NCBI RefSeq assembly: GCF_026012015.1
Contig: NZ_BRXR01000001.1
Location: 2,125,001-2,162,500 of the forward strand
From: Clostridium omnivorum
Lineage (GTDB): Bacteria; Bacillota; Clostridia; Clostridiales; Clostridiaceae
Length of the DNA stretch: 37,500 bases
Reading direction: 5' to 3'
Below are positions 23,074 through 31,848 of the stretch, piece by piece. The position numbers and the translations under genes were made by a program. Every line of letters begins with the position of its first letter. Position 1 is the stretch's first letter. The notes beneath the pieces were generated by a model. That model was not told the DNA's origin. It saw nothing but the letters and a program-made list of their open reading frames with translations, and ran no database searches.

Positions 23074-24291
23074 ATGGAACAAGCGAAACAATTAAATAAT
23101 AGTATTGAAAAAACAGTTATTACTAAGGAAAGATTGATACTTTTAGAAATAGTTATGTTTTTGACCTATGCATTTTTTAGTGCTTCATGGCTTGCTGGTT
23201 CAACCTTAACTAAAATGGTTGTAAAAGAATTTGGACTTAACGGAGTTCCAGCATCTATAAATAATGCTATATCAATAGCTAAAATAATTGGAAACTTTCT
23301 TGCAGCATGGTTTCTAATGAAGCTTGGTCCAAAGAAGGCATCAGTAATTGCTTCTATATTAATTTCATGCGTATTTTTAGGTGCCTTTACTCACACCTTC
23401 CCTATGTTTATTGCTACAAGATTTTTGATGGGTTTTGGTGGAGCTCTATTTGTAGTTTATATGGCTTCATATGTTATGTATTTTGCACCTGCAGATAAGA
23501 GAGTTGTTTTTAACGGTATTAATGGTGTAGCTGCTAATGTAGGTAATGGTATAGCTCTGCTTACTCTAACACCAGTTATGAACATGATGGGTACATGGAG
23601 AAATACGGTAATGTTCTACGGTGGATGCAGTATAGTACTATTTATCCTATGGATGCTTGTAAGCAAAGATTTTACTATAGCTTCTAAGAATGATACTGTA
23701 GCTGAAAAGAAATATTCCTATTTTGATGCTTTAAAGGATCCGTTCTTATATGCTTATGTATTTACTTACATTGGATTATTCATGGTTTTCGTAGTAATGG
23801 TTTATTTATTCCCATTAAATCCTTCATTCACTATATCATCTAAAACAGTTACTTTACTATTAGTTTTAGGTAGTGTACTTGCAACTATAGTTGGTACAAA
23901 CCTAGCAAAAAGACTTCCAGTTGAAAAAGAAATGTGGAGCATTAGGATTTCAGGAATACTATTAACATTAGACTGTGTAGTTTTAGCTATGACTAAGAGT
24001 GCATCAGTTGCTATGGCAGCATCCTTCTTATGTGGATTCTTCATGTTTATTTCCGTGGCAACCTTTGCTACACTACCAATGAAGAGAAAAGGAGCAACTG
24101 CTGGATCAGTTTCAGTAATAGTGTCCTTGTATTGGTGTCTTTCATATATATTGCAAATGATTTTCTATACAGGAATTGTAAGCGTTGTAAATAATATTGG
24201 TTGGTCTACAGCTATTTGGATTATTGCAGCTGGTTCAATAACCTGGTTCTTAGGTAGTTTCTTGCTTCAGCCTTTCTTTAAGAAAGACTAA
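23074..24291 (+). CDS. Major facilitator superfamily transporter
   Basis: A 405-residue integral membrane protein with about 12 hydrophobic helices and a short polar N-terminus. The MFS signature between helices 2 and 3 reads AAWFLMKLGPKKASVIAS, and FLMGFGGALFVVYMASYV resembles helix 4. A cytoplasmic loop rich in charge (SKNDTVAEKKYSYFDALKD, about 208-224) divides the two six-helix halves. Substrate unknown; CynX/NNP-like nitrate or organic anion carriers are the closest in style. Its ribosome site is AAAAGGAG. It follows the amidohydrolase after 71 nt and ends in a terminator, so the two form a probable two-gene operon. Confidence 0.88.
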   Translation: MEQAKQLNNSIEKTVITKERLILLEIVMFLTYAFFSASWLAGSTLTKMVVKEFGLNGVPASINNAISIAKIIGNFLAAWFLMKLGPKKASVIASILISCVFLGAFTHTFPMFIATRFLMGFGGALFVVYMASYVMYFAPADKRVVFNGINGVAANVGNGIALLTLTPVMNMMGTWRNTVMFYGGCSIVLFILWMLVSKDFTIASKNDTVAEKKYSYFDALKDPFLYAYVFTYIGLFMVFVVMVYLFPLNPSFTISSKTVTLLLVLGSVLATIVGTNLAKRLPVEKEMWSIRISGILLTLDCVVLAMTKSASVAMAASFLCGFFMFISVATFATLPMKRKGATAGSVSVIVSLYWCLSYILQMIFYTGIVSVVNNIGWSTAIWIIAAGSITWFLGSFLLQPFFKKD

Positions 24292-24303
24292 TTAGTAGTC
24301 AAT

Positions 24304-24344
24304 AATAGAGTGTTGGCATTAGGGTTCAACACTCTATTTTATTT
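24304..24344 (+). terminator. Rho-independent terminator after the MFS gene
   Basis: AATAGAGTGTTG (24304-24315) and CAACACTCTATT (24327-24338) form a perfect 12-bp stem with an 11-nt loop, followed by TTATTTT. Confidence 0.9.
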
Positions 24345-24368
24345 TAGTTAAAATGGTATTGAAAAATA

Positions 24369-24399
24369 AACCCCCATGAATTTCCCGTTCATGGGGGTT
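24369..24399. other. GC-rich hairpin upstream of lysR
   Basis: AACCCCCATGAA (24369-24380) and TTCATGGGGGTT (24388-24399) form a perfect 12-bp stem with a 7-nt loop, unusually GC-rich here. On the plus strand no T-run follows, while on the minus strand TTATTTTT follows, so it could terminate antisense transcription; no minus-strand gene is seen. Confidence 0.5.
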
Positions 24400-24402
24400 A
24401 GC

Positions 24403-24417
24403 AACATTCTGAAAATT
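24403..24417 (+). promoter_or_regulatory. CodY-box-like sequence upstream of lysR
   Basis: AACATTCTGAAAATT matches 13 of 15 positions of the CodY consensus AATTTTCWGAAAATT. It lies about 60 nt before the lysR start. Confidence 0.45.
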
Positions 24418-24476
24418 TGAAAATTTGATAAAAGTATTTTAAAATGGAGGTAGTTAAATTTATGGGGAGTGGGAGT

Positions 24477-25367
24477 ATGACTATTAATCAATTGAGATAT
24501 TTTATAGAAGTTGCACGGTGTCAAAGCTTTACCCATGCAGCAAATGAATTGTTTATAAGCCAGTCAGCTTTGAGTAAAACAATCAAGCTGCTTGAAAAAG
24601 AACTAAGTGTAGAGCTAATTGACAGAAGCAGTAAGGGTTTCAAGTTAACACATGAAGGACGAGTATTGCAGGAAAACGGAGAGAGAGCAATAGAAATAAT
24701 AGAAAAGCAGCTTAATGAATTGTATGACAGCATAAGCCTGCAAAAAGGAAAAATTACTGTAGGAATTCCTCCTGTTATTGGAACTGCATATTTCACCCAA
24801 ATAATCTACAGCTTTAGAAATAAATATCCTGATATTGAGCTCATAATTTTAGAGGAAGGGGCTAACACAGTCAAAAATAAAGTCCAAACTGGAGAAATTG
24901 ATGTTGGTGTGGTTATATTACCCTTTGTCGGAGATGAATTTAATATTACACCGGTTATATCTTCAAAAAATATATTACTGGTTCATGAAACGCATGAGTT
25001 TGCCCATAGAAAATCAGTAAGATTTAATGAATTGGAAAAGGAGAAATTCATATCTTTGAATAAAACCTTTATGCTGCACGATAGAATTGTGGAAATATGC
25101 CACAATATAGGATTTCAGCCCAATATTATATGTGAAAGCTCTCAATGGGACTTTGTTGCTGAAATGGTCTCTCTAAACCAAGGGGTTGCTATATTACCAA
25201 AGCCCATACTTGCTAAGTATCATGACGACAAAGTAAAGTTAATTGATTTGGAAGAGCCGGAGTTTCCTTGGAACATAGCTGTAATAATACATAAGAACAA
25301 ATATATCTCTACACCAATAAAATTATTCCTAGAATTGGTGAAGGAGGAAGGACTAAAAATGGTTTAA
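24477..25367 (+). CDS. LysR-family transcriptional regulator
   Basis: A 296-residue LysR regulator. The HTH is TINQLRYFIEVARCQSFTHAANELFISQSALSKTIKLLEKELSVELIDRSSKGFKLTHEG (about 2-60); the C-terminal periplasmic-binding-like effector domain includes ITVGIPPVIGTAYFTQII and GEIDVGVVILPF. Starts at 24444 and 24462 are possible, but the natural family start MTINQLRYF is at 24477 with GGGGAG 7 nt before it. It lies 214 nt before the maoC-CoA-transferase operon on the same strand, with palindromes between, so it is a candidate regulator of that operon; the effector may be an acyl-CoA or acid. A CodY-like box and GC-rich hairpin lie upstream. Confidence 0.93.
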   Translation: MTINQLRYFIEVARCQSFTHAANELFISQSALSKTIKLLEKELSVELIDRSSKGFKLTHEGRVLQENGERAIEIIEKQLNELYDSISLQKGKITVGIPPVIGTAYFTQIIYSFRNKYPDIELIILEEGANTVKNKVQTGEIDVGVVILPFVGDEFNITPVISSKNILLVHETHEFAHRKSVRFNELEKEKFISLNKTFMLHDRIVEICHNIGFQPNIICESSQWDFVAEMVSLNQGVAILPKPILAKYHDDKVKLIDLEEPEFPWNIAVIIHKNKYISTPIKLFLELVKEEGLKMV

Positions 25368-25394
25368 GTCTATGCTTTTTATTCATAGACTTAA
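25364..25394 (+). terminator. Hairpin terminator overlapping the lysR stop
   Basis: TTAAGTCTATG (25364-25374) and CATAGACTTAA (25384-25394) form a perfect 11-bp stem; the T-rich part lies in the loop and beyond, so termination may be incomplete. Confidence 0.6.
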
Positions 25395-25470
25395 TGAATT
25401 TTATCTATTTTACTATTTAAACTTTGACCAATATAATAAAAGTACATTAAGGAATGCTAAACGTGAGTTA

Positions 25471-25506
25471 TCCATATAATGGACTTTATGCATAAAGAGA
25501 TATAAT
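25471..25506. promoter_or_regulatory. Adjacent palindromes and -10 element before maoC
   Basis: TCCATATAATGGA (25471-25483, arms TCCAT/ATGGA) abuts the perfect palindrome CTTTATGCATAAAG (25484-25497), followed by TATAAT (25501-25506). No good -35 is seen, which fits an activator-dependent promoter; the LysR upstream is a candidate activator. Confidence 0.45.
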
Positions 25507-25537
25507 CTATACTTCGTTTCATTTTGCCGGCAGAGTA

Positions 25538-25555
25538 TTGTTAATAATGTAAAAT
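25538..25555. promoter_or_regulatory. Rex-like operator before maoC
   Basis: TTGTTAATAATGTAAAAT matches the first half of the Rex consensus TTGTTAANNNNTTAACAA fully and 4 of 7 in the second half (11 of 14 fixed positions). Rex represses butyrate-pathway genes in clostridia when NADH is low. Confidence 0.35.
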
Positions 25556-25581
25556 GATTTAACGGAAGGAGATTAAATTAA

Positions 25582-26016
25582 TTGAATAATAGCGAAATAT
25601 TTATTGGTCAAAAGTTTTCTTTAAATAAACTTGTAACTAATGAAGACGTTTTAATGTTTTCAGAAGTTACAGGTGATAAAAATCCTCTTCATTTAGATGA
25701 TGAGTACGCAAAGACTACTATGTTCGGTGAGAGAATTGCCCACGGTATGATTAGTGCTGGTGTAATTTCAGGAGCTATTGGTATGCATTTACCTGGACAA
25801 GGAACAACCTATTTATCCCAAGATTTAGCTTTTAAGAAACCAGTTAAAATTGGAGATACTATACAGGTAAATCTTGAGATATCAGAGGTAATCCACAAGA
25901 GCAAATTTGACATAGTAGTAATAAAAACAACCTGCTTAAATAACAATGGTGATGTTGTTGTAGATGGATTTGCTAAGGTAATTCCACCAAAAGGCATGGC
26001 GGTGATAGAAGCATGA
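25582..26016 (+). CDS. MaoC-like (R)-specific enoyl-CoA hydratase
   Basis: A 144-residue hot-dog-fold hydratase of the MaoC/PhaJ group. The hydratase-2 motif is complete: D32 in TGDKNPLHLDDEYAKTTMFGERIAHGM, with H37 as the second catalytic residue. It hydrates short trans-2-enoyl-CoA to (R)-3-hydroxyacyl-CoA. The start is TTG 25582, 10 nt after GGAAGGAG. The stop codon overlaps the CoA-transferase start (ATGA), so the two are translationally coupled. Its stereochemistry is opposite to that of Crt in the same cluster, which suggests a second substrate or direction for this pair. Confidence 0.9.
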   Translation: MNNSEIFIGQKFSLNKLVTNEDVLMFSEVTGDKNPLHLDDEYAKTTMFGERIAHGMISAGVISGAIGMHLPGQGTTYLSQDLAFKKPVKIGDTIQVNLEISEVIHKSKFDIVVIKTTCLNNNGDVVVDGFAKVIPPKGMAVIEA

Positions 26017-27596
26017 AGAAACTTATTAGTGTAAATGAAGCTTGTAGGTTAATTAAAGATGGAGATACTGTAGGTATAAACGGATTTGCCTTTGGTTTTG
26101 GCTTTCCCGAAGAGGTTTGTAATGCTTTAGACAAACGTTTTAATGAAGAACAGCACCCTAAGAATTTAACTTTAGTGTTTGGTTCAGGATGCGGAGATTC
26201 AGGAAAGAGCAGCTTTGGTCTAGATCATTTTGCTCATGAGGGTATGGTTAAGAGAATTATAGGTGGACATGTAGGTCTTGCTGCAAAGTTAAGCAGTATG
26301 ATAAATGAAAATAAGATAGAAGCATATAATTTTCCTCAAGGTGTACTTACTCACTTATTCAGAGAAACAGCGGGTGGAAGACCTGGAGTCATTACTCATG
26401 TAGGTTTAGAGACCTTTGCTGATCCTAGAGTTGAAGGGGCGAAGATGAATACAAAGGCAACTGAGGCCCTAGTATCACTGGTTTCAATAGACGAAGAGGA
26501 AAAACTATTTTATAAATCAATTCCCTTGCAGGTTGCATTAATAAGGGGTACAACAGCTGATGAGTTTGGCAATATTACCATAGAAAAAGAAGGGGTGCTT
26601 TTAGAAACTCTTCATATAGCTCAAGCAGCAAAAAATTCAGGTGGAATTGTAATAGCTCAGGTTGAGAGAATTGCTGCAAGTGGAACACTAAAACCTCTGG
26701 ATGTTGTGATTCCAGGCATAATGGTTGACTATGTGGTACTTGCAGACAAGGATAATCATAAGATGAATTCAGGAAATATGTACGATCCTTCATATACAGG
26801 AGAAGTTAAGGTTCCAGTAGACCAAATTCCACCAATGTCTTTAAATGTTAGAAAGGTAATTGCTAAGAGATGTGCTATGGAGCTGGAATTAGATACAACT
26901 ATTAATCTAGGAATTGGTGTACCTGAAGGGGTTGCAGCAATTGCTTTAGAAGAAGGAATTAGTAATCGTTTAACTATGACAATAGAAGCAGGTTCTATTG
27001 GGGGAGTTCCTGGCTCTGGGTGTAATTTAGGAGCAGCAGCTAATGTTGAAGCTATTATAGGACAGCCAAATATATTTGATTATTACGATGGTGGAGGTCT
27101 TGATTTAGCCTATTTAGGACTAGCTCAGGCAGATAAAAACGGTAATATCAATGTAAGTAAGTTCAATGGAAGAATGGTTGGCTGCGGCGGCTTTGTTAAT
27201 ATATCTCAGAATACCAAGAAGGTTATTTTCTGCGGTACCTTTACTGCAGGAAAATCCAATATTGAAGTAGTTAATAACACACTTAACATAATTAAAGATG
27301 GAGACTTTCTAAAGTTCGTTGATACTGTAGAGCAGATTACTTTTAGTGGAAGCTATGCAAATAAAACAGGACAGGAAGTTTTATATATAACTGAAAGAGC
27401 TGTATTCAAGCTTACAGCTAAAGGGTTAGAGCTAATAGAAATAGCTCCTGGCATCGATTTAGAAGAGCATATATTGAGCAAAATGGAGTTTAAGCCTATG
27501 ATTTCAGAAAATTTGAAGCTGATGGATGCAAGGATATTTAGCAATGACTCCTTAGAACTAGCTAGTGCTCTTCAAGAGTGTCAGCTTGGAGCGTAA
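26013..27596 (+). CDS. Family I acyl-CoA:acetate (propionate-type) CoA-transferase
   Basis: A 527-residue fused alpha-beta CoA-transferase of the YdiF/propionate CoA-transferase type. The N-terminal half has the alpha-like GDTVGINGFAFGFGFPEEVCNALD; the C-terminal half has the catalytic E325 in TMTIEAGSIGGVPGSGCNLGAAANVEAI. It moves CoA between acyl-CoA and acetate or another short acid through a Glu-CoA thioester. With the downstream butyryl-CoA genes it could release butyrate from butyryl-CoA onto acetate, or activate an imported acid; no ptb-buk pair is seen in the window. It overlaps maoC by 4 nt and is followed by a terminator before thl. Confidence 0.92.
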   Translation: MKKLISVNEACRLIKDGDTVGINGFAFGFGFPEEVCNALDKRFNEEQHPKNLTLVFGSGCGDSGKSSFGLDHFAHEGMVKRIIGGHVGLAAKLSSMINENKIEAYNFPQGVLTHLFRETAGGRPGVITHVGLETFADPRVEGAKMNTKATEALVSLVSIDEEEKLFYKSIPLQVALIRGTTADEFGNITIEKEGVLLETLHIAQAAKNSGGIVIAQVERIAASGTLKPLDVVIPGIMVDYVVLADKDNHKMNSGNMYDPSYTGEVKVPVDQIPPMSLNVRKVIAKRCAMELELDTTINLGIGVPEGVAAIALEEGISNRLTMTIEAGSIGGVPGSGCNLGAAANVEAIIGQPNIFDYYDGGGLDLAYLGLAQADKNGNINVSKFNGRMVGCGGFVNISQNTKKVIFCGTFTAGKSNIEVVNNTLNIIKDGDFLKFVDTVEQITFSGSYANKTGQEVLYITERAVFKLTAKGLELIEIAPGIDLEEHILSKMEFKPMISENLKLMDARIFSNDSLELASALQECQLGA

Positions 27597-27626
27597 GTCA
27601 GGTAACTATTTAAGAGTTTAAGTAAT

Positions 27627-27668
27627 AAGGGATATAAGGAAGAAATAATCACTTATATCCTTTTATCT
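27627..27668 (+). terminator. Terminator between the CoA-transferase and thl
   Basis: GGATATAAG (27630-27638) and CTTATATCC (27652-27660) form a 9-bp stem, followed by TTTTATCTT. The maoC-CoA-transferase pair therefore can be a separate transcript from thl. Confidence 0.75.
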
Positions 27669-27757
27669 TGGACATATTTTGAATAGTTAATTTTTAAATA
27701 TGAAATAGCCAGTATTAAATGGTATTTTTAAAATATTGAAATTTTGGAGGATAAAAG

Positions 27758-28939
27758 ATGGTGGAAGTGGTAATTGCTAGTGCTGTAAGGACTCCTGTAG
27801 GAGCTTTTGGAGGAAGTCTTAAGGATATACCTGCAGTTGATTTAGGTGCTTTGGTTATTAAGGAAGCAGTAAATAGAGCGGGGATAAAGCCGGAAGCAGT
27901 AGATGAGGTTTTAATGGGAAATGTTGTACAAGCTGGACTTGGACAAAACGTTGCAAGGCAGTGCACTCTTAAGGCAGGCCTGCCTGAGGAAGTTCCTGCA
28001 ATGACAATTAATATGGTATGTGGTTCAGGGCTTAGAACGGTATCCCTTGCAGCGCAGCTAATAATAGCTGGTGATGCTGATGTGGTGGTTGCTGGAGGTA
28101 CTGAAAACATGTCTCAAGGACCCTATGTATTGAAGAATGCAAGATGGGGACAAAGAATGGGCGATGGGAAATTGATAGATTCCATGGTAAATGATGCGTT
28201 AACAGATGCCTTTAGCGGAGTTCACATGGGAATAACTGCCGAAAATATAGCAGAAAAATGGGGCATTACAAGAGAAGATCAGGACAAATTTGCTTTAAAC
28301 TCACAAAATAAGGCGGAAGCTGCTATTAAATCAGGTAGATTTGTGGATGAGATAGTCAGTGTTGAAATTCCCCAAAGGAAAGGTGAACCTAAAATCTTTG
28401 ACACTGACGAGTTCCCAAGGTTCGGAACTACAATTGAGGCACTTTCAAAATTAAGACCAGCCTTCAAGAAGGATGGTACTGTAACAGCAGGAAATGCTTC
28501 AGGAATTAATGACGGAGCTGCAGCATTAGTAATAATGAGCGCTGCTAAGGCAAAAGAGCTTGGAGTTAAGCCTATGGCAAAAATATTATCTTATGGCTCC
28601 AAGGGTCTGGATCCTTCCATAATGGGTTATGGTCCTTTCCATGCAACTAAGAGAGCATTAGATAAAATAAATATGAAGGTAGAAGAGCTTGACCTTATAG
28701 AATCAAATGAGGCCTTTGCAGCTCAGAGTATAGCTGTTGCAAGGGATTTAAAATTTGATATGAATAAGGTAAATGTTAATGGTGGTGCAATAGCAATAGG
28801 ACATCCTGTTGGAGCCTCAGGGGCGAGAATACTTGTATCCTTACTTTACGAAATGGAAAAGAGAGATGCTAAGAAAGGCCTAGCTACTCTATGCATAGGT
28901 GGAGGAATGGGAACAGCTCTTGTGGTAGAAAGGGAGTAA
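27758..28939 (+). CDS. thlA: Acetyl-CoA acetyltransferase (thiolase)
   Basis: A 393-residue biosynthetic thiolase joining two acetyl-CoA to acetoacetyl-CoA. Catalytic residues are all present: C88 in [10 protein letters not shown]349 in [13 protein letters not shown] and C379 in TLCIGGGMG. The substrate-binding ESNEAFAAQ loop is intact. It has the usual length of 390-395 residues. TTGGAGG precedes the ATG. It is bounded by terminators on both sides (27627-27668 and 28940-28980), so it is a single-gene transcript or read-through-linked to crt. It is the first step of the butyryl-CoA route. Confidence 0.96.
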   Translation: MVEVVIASAVRTPVGAFGGSLKDIPAVDLGALVIKEAVNRAGIKPEAVDEVLMGNVVQAGLGQNVARQCTLKAGLPEEVPAMTINMVCGSGLRTVSLAAQLIIAGDADVVVAGGTENMSQGPYVLKNARWGQRMGDGKLIDSMVNDALTDAFSGVHMGITAENIAEKWGITREDQDKFALNSQNKAEAAIKSGRFVDEIVSVEIPQRKGEPKIFDTDEFPRFGTTIEALSKLRPAFKKDGTVTAGNASGINDGAAALVIMSAAKAKELGVKPMAKILSYGSKGLDPSIMGYGPFHATKRALDKINMKVEELDLIESNEAFAAQSIAVARDLKFDMNKVNVNGGAIAIGHPVGASGARILVSLLYEMEKRDAKKGLATLCIGGGMGTALVVERE

Positions 28940-28980
28940 AAGAAAAAAGCTATTGAGCTCGGTCAATAGCTTTTTCTTAT
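28940..28980 (+). terminator. Strong terminator between thl and crt
   Basis: AAAAAGCTATTGA (28944-28956) and TCAATAGCTTTTT (28963-28975) form a perfect 13-bp stem with a 6-nt loop. It leaves only 33 nt before the crt start, so crt needs read-through or a promoter inside thl. Confidence 0.88.
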
Positions 28981-29013
28981 ATAGTTGTAAGCACACTTTT
29001 GGGGGGAATAAAA

Positions 29014-29799
29014 ATGGAGTTTAAGAATGTAATTCTAGAAAAAGAAGGCAATGTTGCAGTGGTTACTATCAATAGGCCATATGGCCTAAATGCATTAAAT
29101 AGTGAAACACTTATAGAGTTAAATGGGGTTATAGATGAGCTTGAAGCTGATGATACCATATATGCAGTAATTCTTACAGGTGCGGGAGATAAGGCCTTTG
29201 TTGCTGGAGCAGATATTACTGAGATGAAGAATTTATCAGTAGCTGAAGCTAGAAGATTTTCAAGGCTTGGAAATTTAGCTTTTAGAAGATTAGAAGCACT
29301 TGAAAAGCCAGTTATTGCAGCTGTAGGAGGCTTTGCACTAGGCGGCGGCTGTGAGCTTTCACTAGCTTGCGATATTAGAATAGCTTCAGAAAAAGCTAAA
29401 TTTGGACAACCAGAAACAGGTTTAGGAATAACGCCTGGATTTGGAGGAACACAAAGATTAGCAAGAACTATAGGCTTAGGAATGGCAAAGGAGCTTATTT
29501 ATTCAGCAAAGGTAATAAAGGCAGATGAAGCTCTTAGAATAGGACTTGTGAATAGAGTTGTGGCACCTGAAATGCTTCTAGATGAGGCAAAGGCTTTGGC
29601 TAGCACAATTGCAAAGCAGGCTCCTATAGCTGTTAAGCTTAGTAAAGCTGCAATTAATATGGGAATGCAGATGGACATTGATACAGCTATAAATTATGAA
29701 GCTGAAATCTTTGGAGAATGCTTTGCTTCAGAGGATCAAAAGGAAGGTATGACTGCTTTTTTAGAAAAGAGAACAGAGAAAAACTTTAAGAATAAGTAG
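29014..29799 (+). CDS. crt: 3-hydroxybutyryl-CoA dehydratase (crotonase)
   Basis: A 261-residue crotonase. The catalytic glutamates are E114 ([11 protein letters not shown]) and E134 (GQPETGLGI), at the positions seen in Crt from Clostridium; GADITEM forms part of the oxyanion pocket. It dehydrates (S)-3-hydroxybutyryl-CoA to crotonyl-CoA. I placed the start at ATG 29014, 7 nt after GGGGGG, and not at TTG 28999, which lies in the ribosome site. The bcd gene follows after 20 nt. The gene lies just after a strong terminator. Confidence 0.96.
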   Translation: MEFKNVILEKEGNVAVVTINRPYGLNALNSETLIELNGVIDELEADDTIYAVILTGAGDKAFVAGADITEMKNLSVAEARRFSRLGNLAFRRLEALEKPVIAAVGGFALGGGCELSLACDIRIASEKAKFGQPETGLGITPGFGGTQRLARTIGLGMAKELIYSAKVIKADEALRIGLVNRVVAPEMLLDEAKALASTIAKQAPIAVKLSKAAINMGMQMDIDTAINYEAEIFGECFASEDQKEGMTAFLEKRTEKNFKNK

Positions 29800-29819
29800 A
29801 AAATATAGGAGGTCAACAA

Positions 29820-30959
29820 ATGAATTTTGCTTTAACTAAGGAACAACAATTAGTAAGACAAATGGTTAGAGAATTTGCAATCAATGAAGTAGCACCAATT
29901 GCTGCAGAAATTGATGAGACAGAAAGATTTCCCATGGAAAATGTGCAGAAGATGGCTAAATACGGTATCCTAGGCTTGCCTTTTTCAAAGGAATATAATG
30001 GAGCTGGTGGAGACACCTTATCATATATTTTAGCTGTTGAAGAACTTTCAAAGGTGTGTGCATCCACAGGAGTTATACTTTCAGCACATGTATCACTATG
30101 TGCATCACTTATAGAGAGCTTTGGTAACTCACAGCAAAAGGAAAAATATCTAAAACCACTTTCTAGAGGTGAAAAAATAGGTGCTTATGGATTAACTGAA
30201 CCAAATGCTGGAACAGATGCTGCTGGACAGCAGACTACTGCAGTTTTAAAGGGAGACCACTATGTTTTAAATGGTTCAAAAATATTTATAACTAATGGTG
30301 GAGTAGCAGATATATTTATTATATTTGCTATGACAGACCGCACTAAGGGAACTAAGGGAATCAGTGCTTTTATAGTAGAAAAAAGTTTTCCAGGCTTCTC
30401 TATAGGGAAGGTAGAAAACAAGCTAGGAATAAGAGCATCATCAACTACAGAGTTAATTATGGAAAACTGTATAGTACCAAAGGAAAATCTAATTGGAATT
30501 GAAGGAAAGGGCTTTGGCATAGCTATGAAAACCCTGGATGGGGGGAGAATAGGTATAGCTGCTCAGGCTTTAGGAATAGCTGAAGGCGCTTTAGAGGCCG
30601 CTACAAACTACATGAAGGAGAGAAAGCAGTTTAATAAGCCTTTATCAGCATTTCAGGGACTACAATGGATGGTAGCGGATATGGATTGTAAGATAGAAGC
30701 AGCAAGATACCTTGTATACAAGGCTGCATGGCTAAAGGATCAAAAGCTCCCCTATTCGGTAGAGGCTGCAAGAGCTAAGCTTATGGCTGCAGAAGCTGCA
30801 ATGGAAGTAACCACAAAGGCAGTTCAAATCTTTGGGGGTTATGGGTACACCAAGGAATATCCAGTAGAAAGAATGATGAGAGATGCTAAGATAACCGAAA
30901 TCTATGAAGGAACTTCACAGGTTCAAAAGATGGTTATCTCAAGCAGTATCTTGAAATAG
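29820..30959 (+). CDS. bcd: Butyryl-CoA dehydrogenase (acyl-CoA dehydrogenase)
   Basis: A 379-residue FAD enzyme of the acyl-CoA dehydrogenase fold. It has [19 protein letters not shown] (FAD/acyl binding, about 122-140), [21 protein letters not shown] and the catalytic base E363 in [11 protein letters not shown]. With EtfAB it reduces crotonyl-CoA to butyryl-CoA while bifurcating electrons from NADH to ferredoxin. GGAGG sits 6 nt before the ATG; etfB starts 11 nt after the stop. This is the crt-bcd-etfB-etfA-hbd order known from clostridia. Confidence 0.96.
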   Translation: MNFALTKEQQLVRQMVREFAINEVAPIAAEIDETERFPMENVQKMAKYGILGLPFSKEYNGAGGDTLSYILAVEELSKVCASTGVILSAHVSLCASLIESFGNSQQKEKYLKPLSRGEKIGAYGLTEPNAGTDAAGQQTTAVLKGDHYVLNGSKIFITNGGVADIFIIFAMTDRTKGTKGISAFIVEKSFPGFSIGKVENKLGIRASSTTELIMENCIVPKENLIGIEGKGFGIAMKTLDGGRIGIAAQALGIAEGALEAATNYMKERKQFNKPLSAFQGLQWMVADMDCKIEAARYLVYKAAWLKDQKLPYSVEAARAKLMAAEAAMEVTTKAVQIFGGYGYTKEYPVERMMRDAKITEIYEGTSQVQKMVISSSILK

Positions 30960-30970
30960 GAGGCAAGCTA

Positions 30971-31753
30971 ATGAATATTATAGTATGTTTAAAGCAAGTA
31001 CCGGACACTACAGTAGTTAAGATAGATCCAAAAACTAATACTCTAATAAGAGAAGGAGTACCTTCAATTATAAACCCAGAGGATAAGAATGCTCTAGAAG
31101 AGGCTTTAGTACTTAAAGATAATTACGGAGCTCATATTACAGTAATAAGCATGGGACCTCCACAGGCTAAGGATTCTTTAAGAGAGGCATTAGCTATGGG
31201 TGCGGATGAAGCCATACTTATAACTGACAGGGCCTTTGCAGGAGCTGATACATTAGCCACTTCTAAGGCATTAGCGGGAGCTATTAAAAAAATAGGTAAG
31301 TATGACATTATATTTGCAGGAAGGCAGGCAATAGATGGAGATACTGCTCAAGTAGGACCAGAAATAGCAGAGCATCTAAATATTCCTCAGGTAACTTACG
31401 TTCAGAAGGTTAAAAAGGAAGAGGACTATCTTCTAGTAACTAGGGCGCTAGAGGATGGCTATGAAATAATAAAAGTAAACACCCCGGTATTATTAACAGC
31501 TATCAAGGAATTAAATACTCCAAGATACATGAATGCAAGATTGATATTTGAATCTGCAAATAATGAAATAAAAATTATGACTGCTGATGATATAAATGTG
31601 GACAAGAAAGAGCTTGGGCTTTCTGGCTCACCTACAAAGGTTAAAAAGTCAATGACAAAGGAAGCAAAGACTCAAGGAGAAATTGTTAACTTGCCTGTTC
31701 AAGAAGCAGTAAAATACATGTTGAAAAAGATGAAAGAGAAGCACTACATCTAA
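30971..31753 (+). CDS. etfB: Electron transfer flavoprotein, beta subunit
   Basis: A 260-residue EtfB. Recognised from MNIIVCLKQVPDTTVVKIDPKTNTLIREGVPSIINPEDKNALEEAL, TVISMGPPQAKDSLREALAMGADEAILI (about 57-84) and FAGRQAIDGDTAQVGPEIAEHL (about 114-135). It forms the EtfAB heterodimer that binds FAD and partners with Bcd. The C-terminal extension with KVKKSMTKEAKTQGEIVNLPVQEAVKYML is usual for the bifurcating type. GGAGG at the bcd stop drives translation. The gap to etfA is 104 nt and highly structured, which is longer than normal. Confidence 0.96.
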   Translation: MNIIVCLKQVPDTTVVKIDPKTNTLIREGVPSIINPEDKNALEEALVLKDNYGAHITVISMGPPQAKDSLREALAMGADEAILITDRAFAGADTLATSKALAGAIKKIGKYDIIFAGRQAIDGDTAQVGPEIAEHLNIPQVTYVQKVKKEEDYLLVTRALEDGYEIIKVNTPVLLTAIKELNTPRYMNARLIFESANNEIKIMTADDINVDKKELGLSGSPTKVKKSMTKEAKTQGEIVNLPVQEAVKYMLKKMKEKHYI

Positions 31754-31762
31754 GCTAAGGAG

Positions 31763-31787
31763 GAAAAAGGTCTAAATGACCTTTTTC
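31763..31787 (+). terminator. Terminator-like hairpin between etfB and etfA
   Basis: GAAAAAGGTC (31763-31772) and GACCTTTTTC (31778-31787) form a perfect 10-bp stem with a TAAAT loop; the T-run is inside the stem, and no further T-run follows. It may weaken or pause transcription, or act as a processing site. Confidence 0.5.
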
Positions 31788-31848
31788 GGGTAATCTGCCG
31801 ATGGGAATCGGCATGAATAGATTACCCTGTGTTTTCGAATGAAAGGAG
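31788..31848 (+). promoter_or_regulatory. Structured etfA leader element sharing the serA leader motif
   Basis: GGGTAATCT (31788-31796) pairs with AGATTACCC (31819-31827); inside it GCCGAT pairs with ATCGGC around GGGA, with a 6-nt bulge ATGAAT. The 3' side belongs to ATTACCCTGTGTT (31821-31833), the motif also found before serA, and AAAGGAG begins exactly 8 nt later, as in serA. Probably an RNA element controlling etfA translation or stability. Confidence 0.55.

Noticed and set aside
27680-27700. Second Rex-like site before thl (TAGTTAATTTTTAAATAT)
   Set aside because: Only about 10 of 14 fixed positions match in very AT-rich DNA, which is near what chance gives.
27715-28110. 131-codon minus-strand frame opposite thl
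   Set aside because: Antisense shadow of a strongly coding gene; no start signal.
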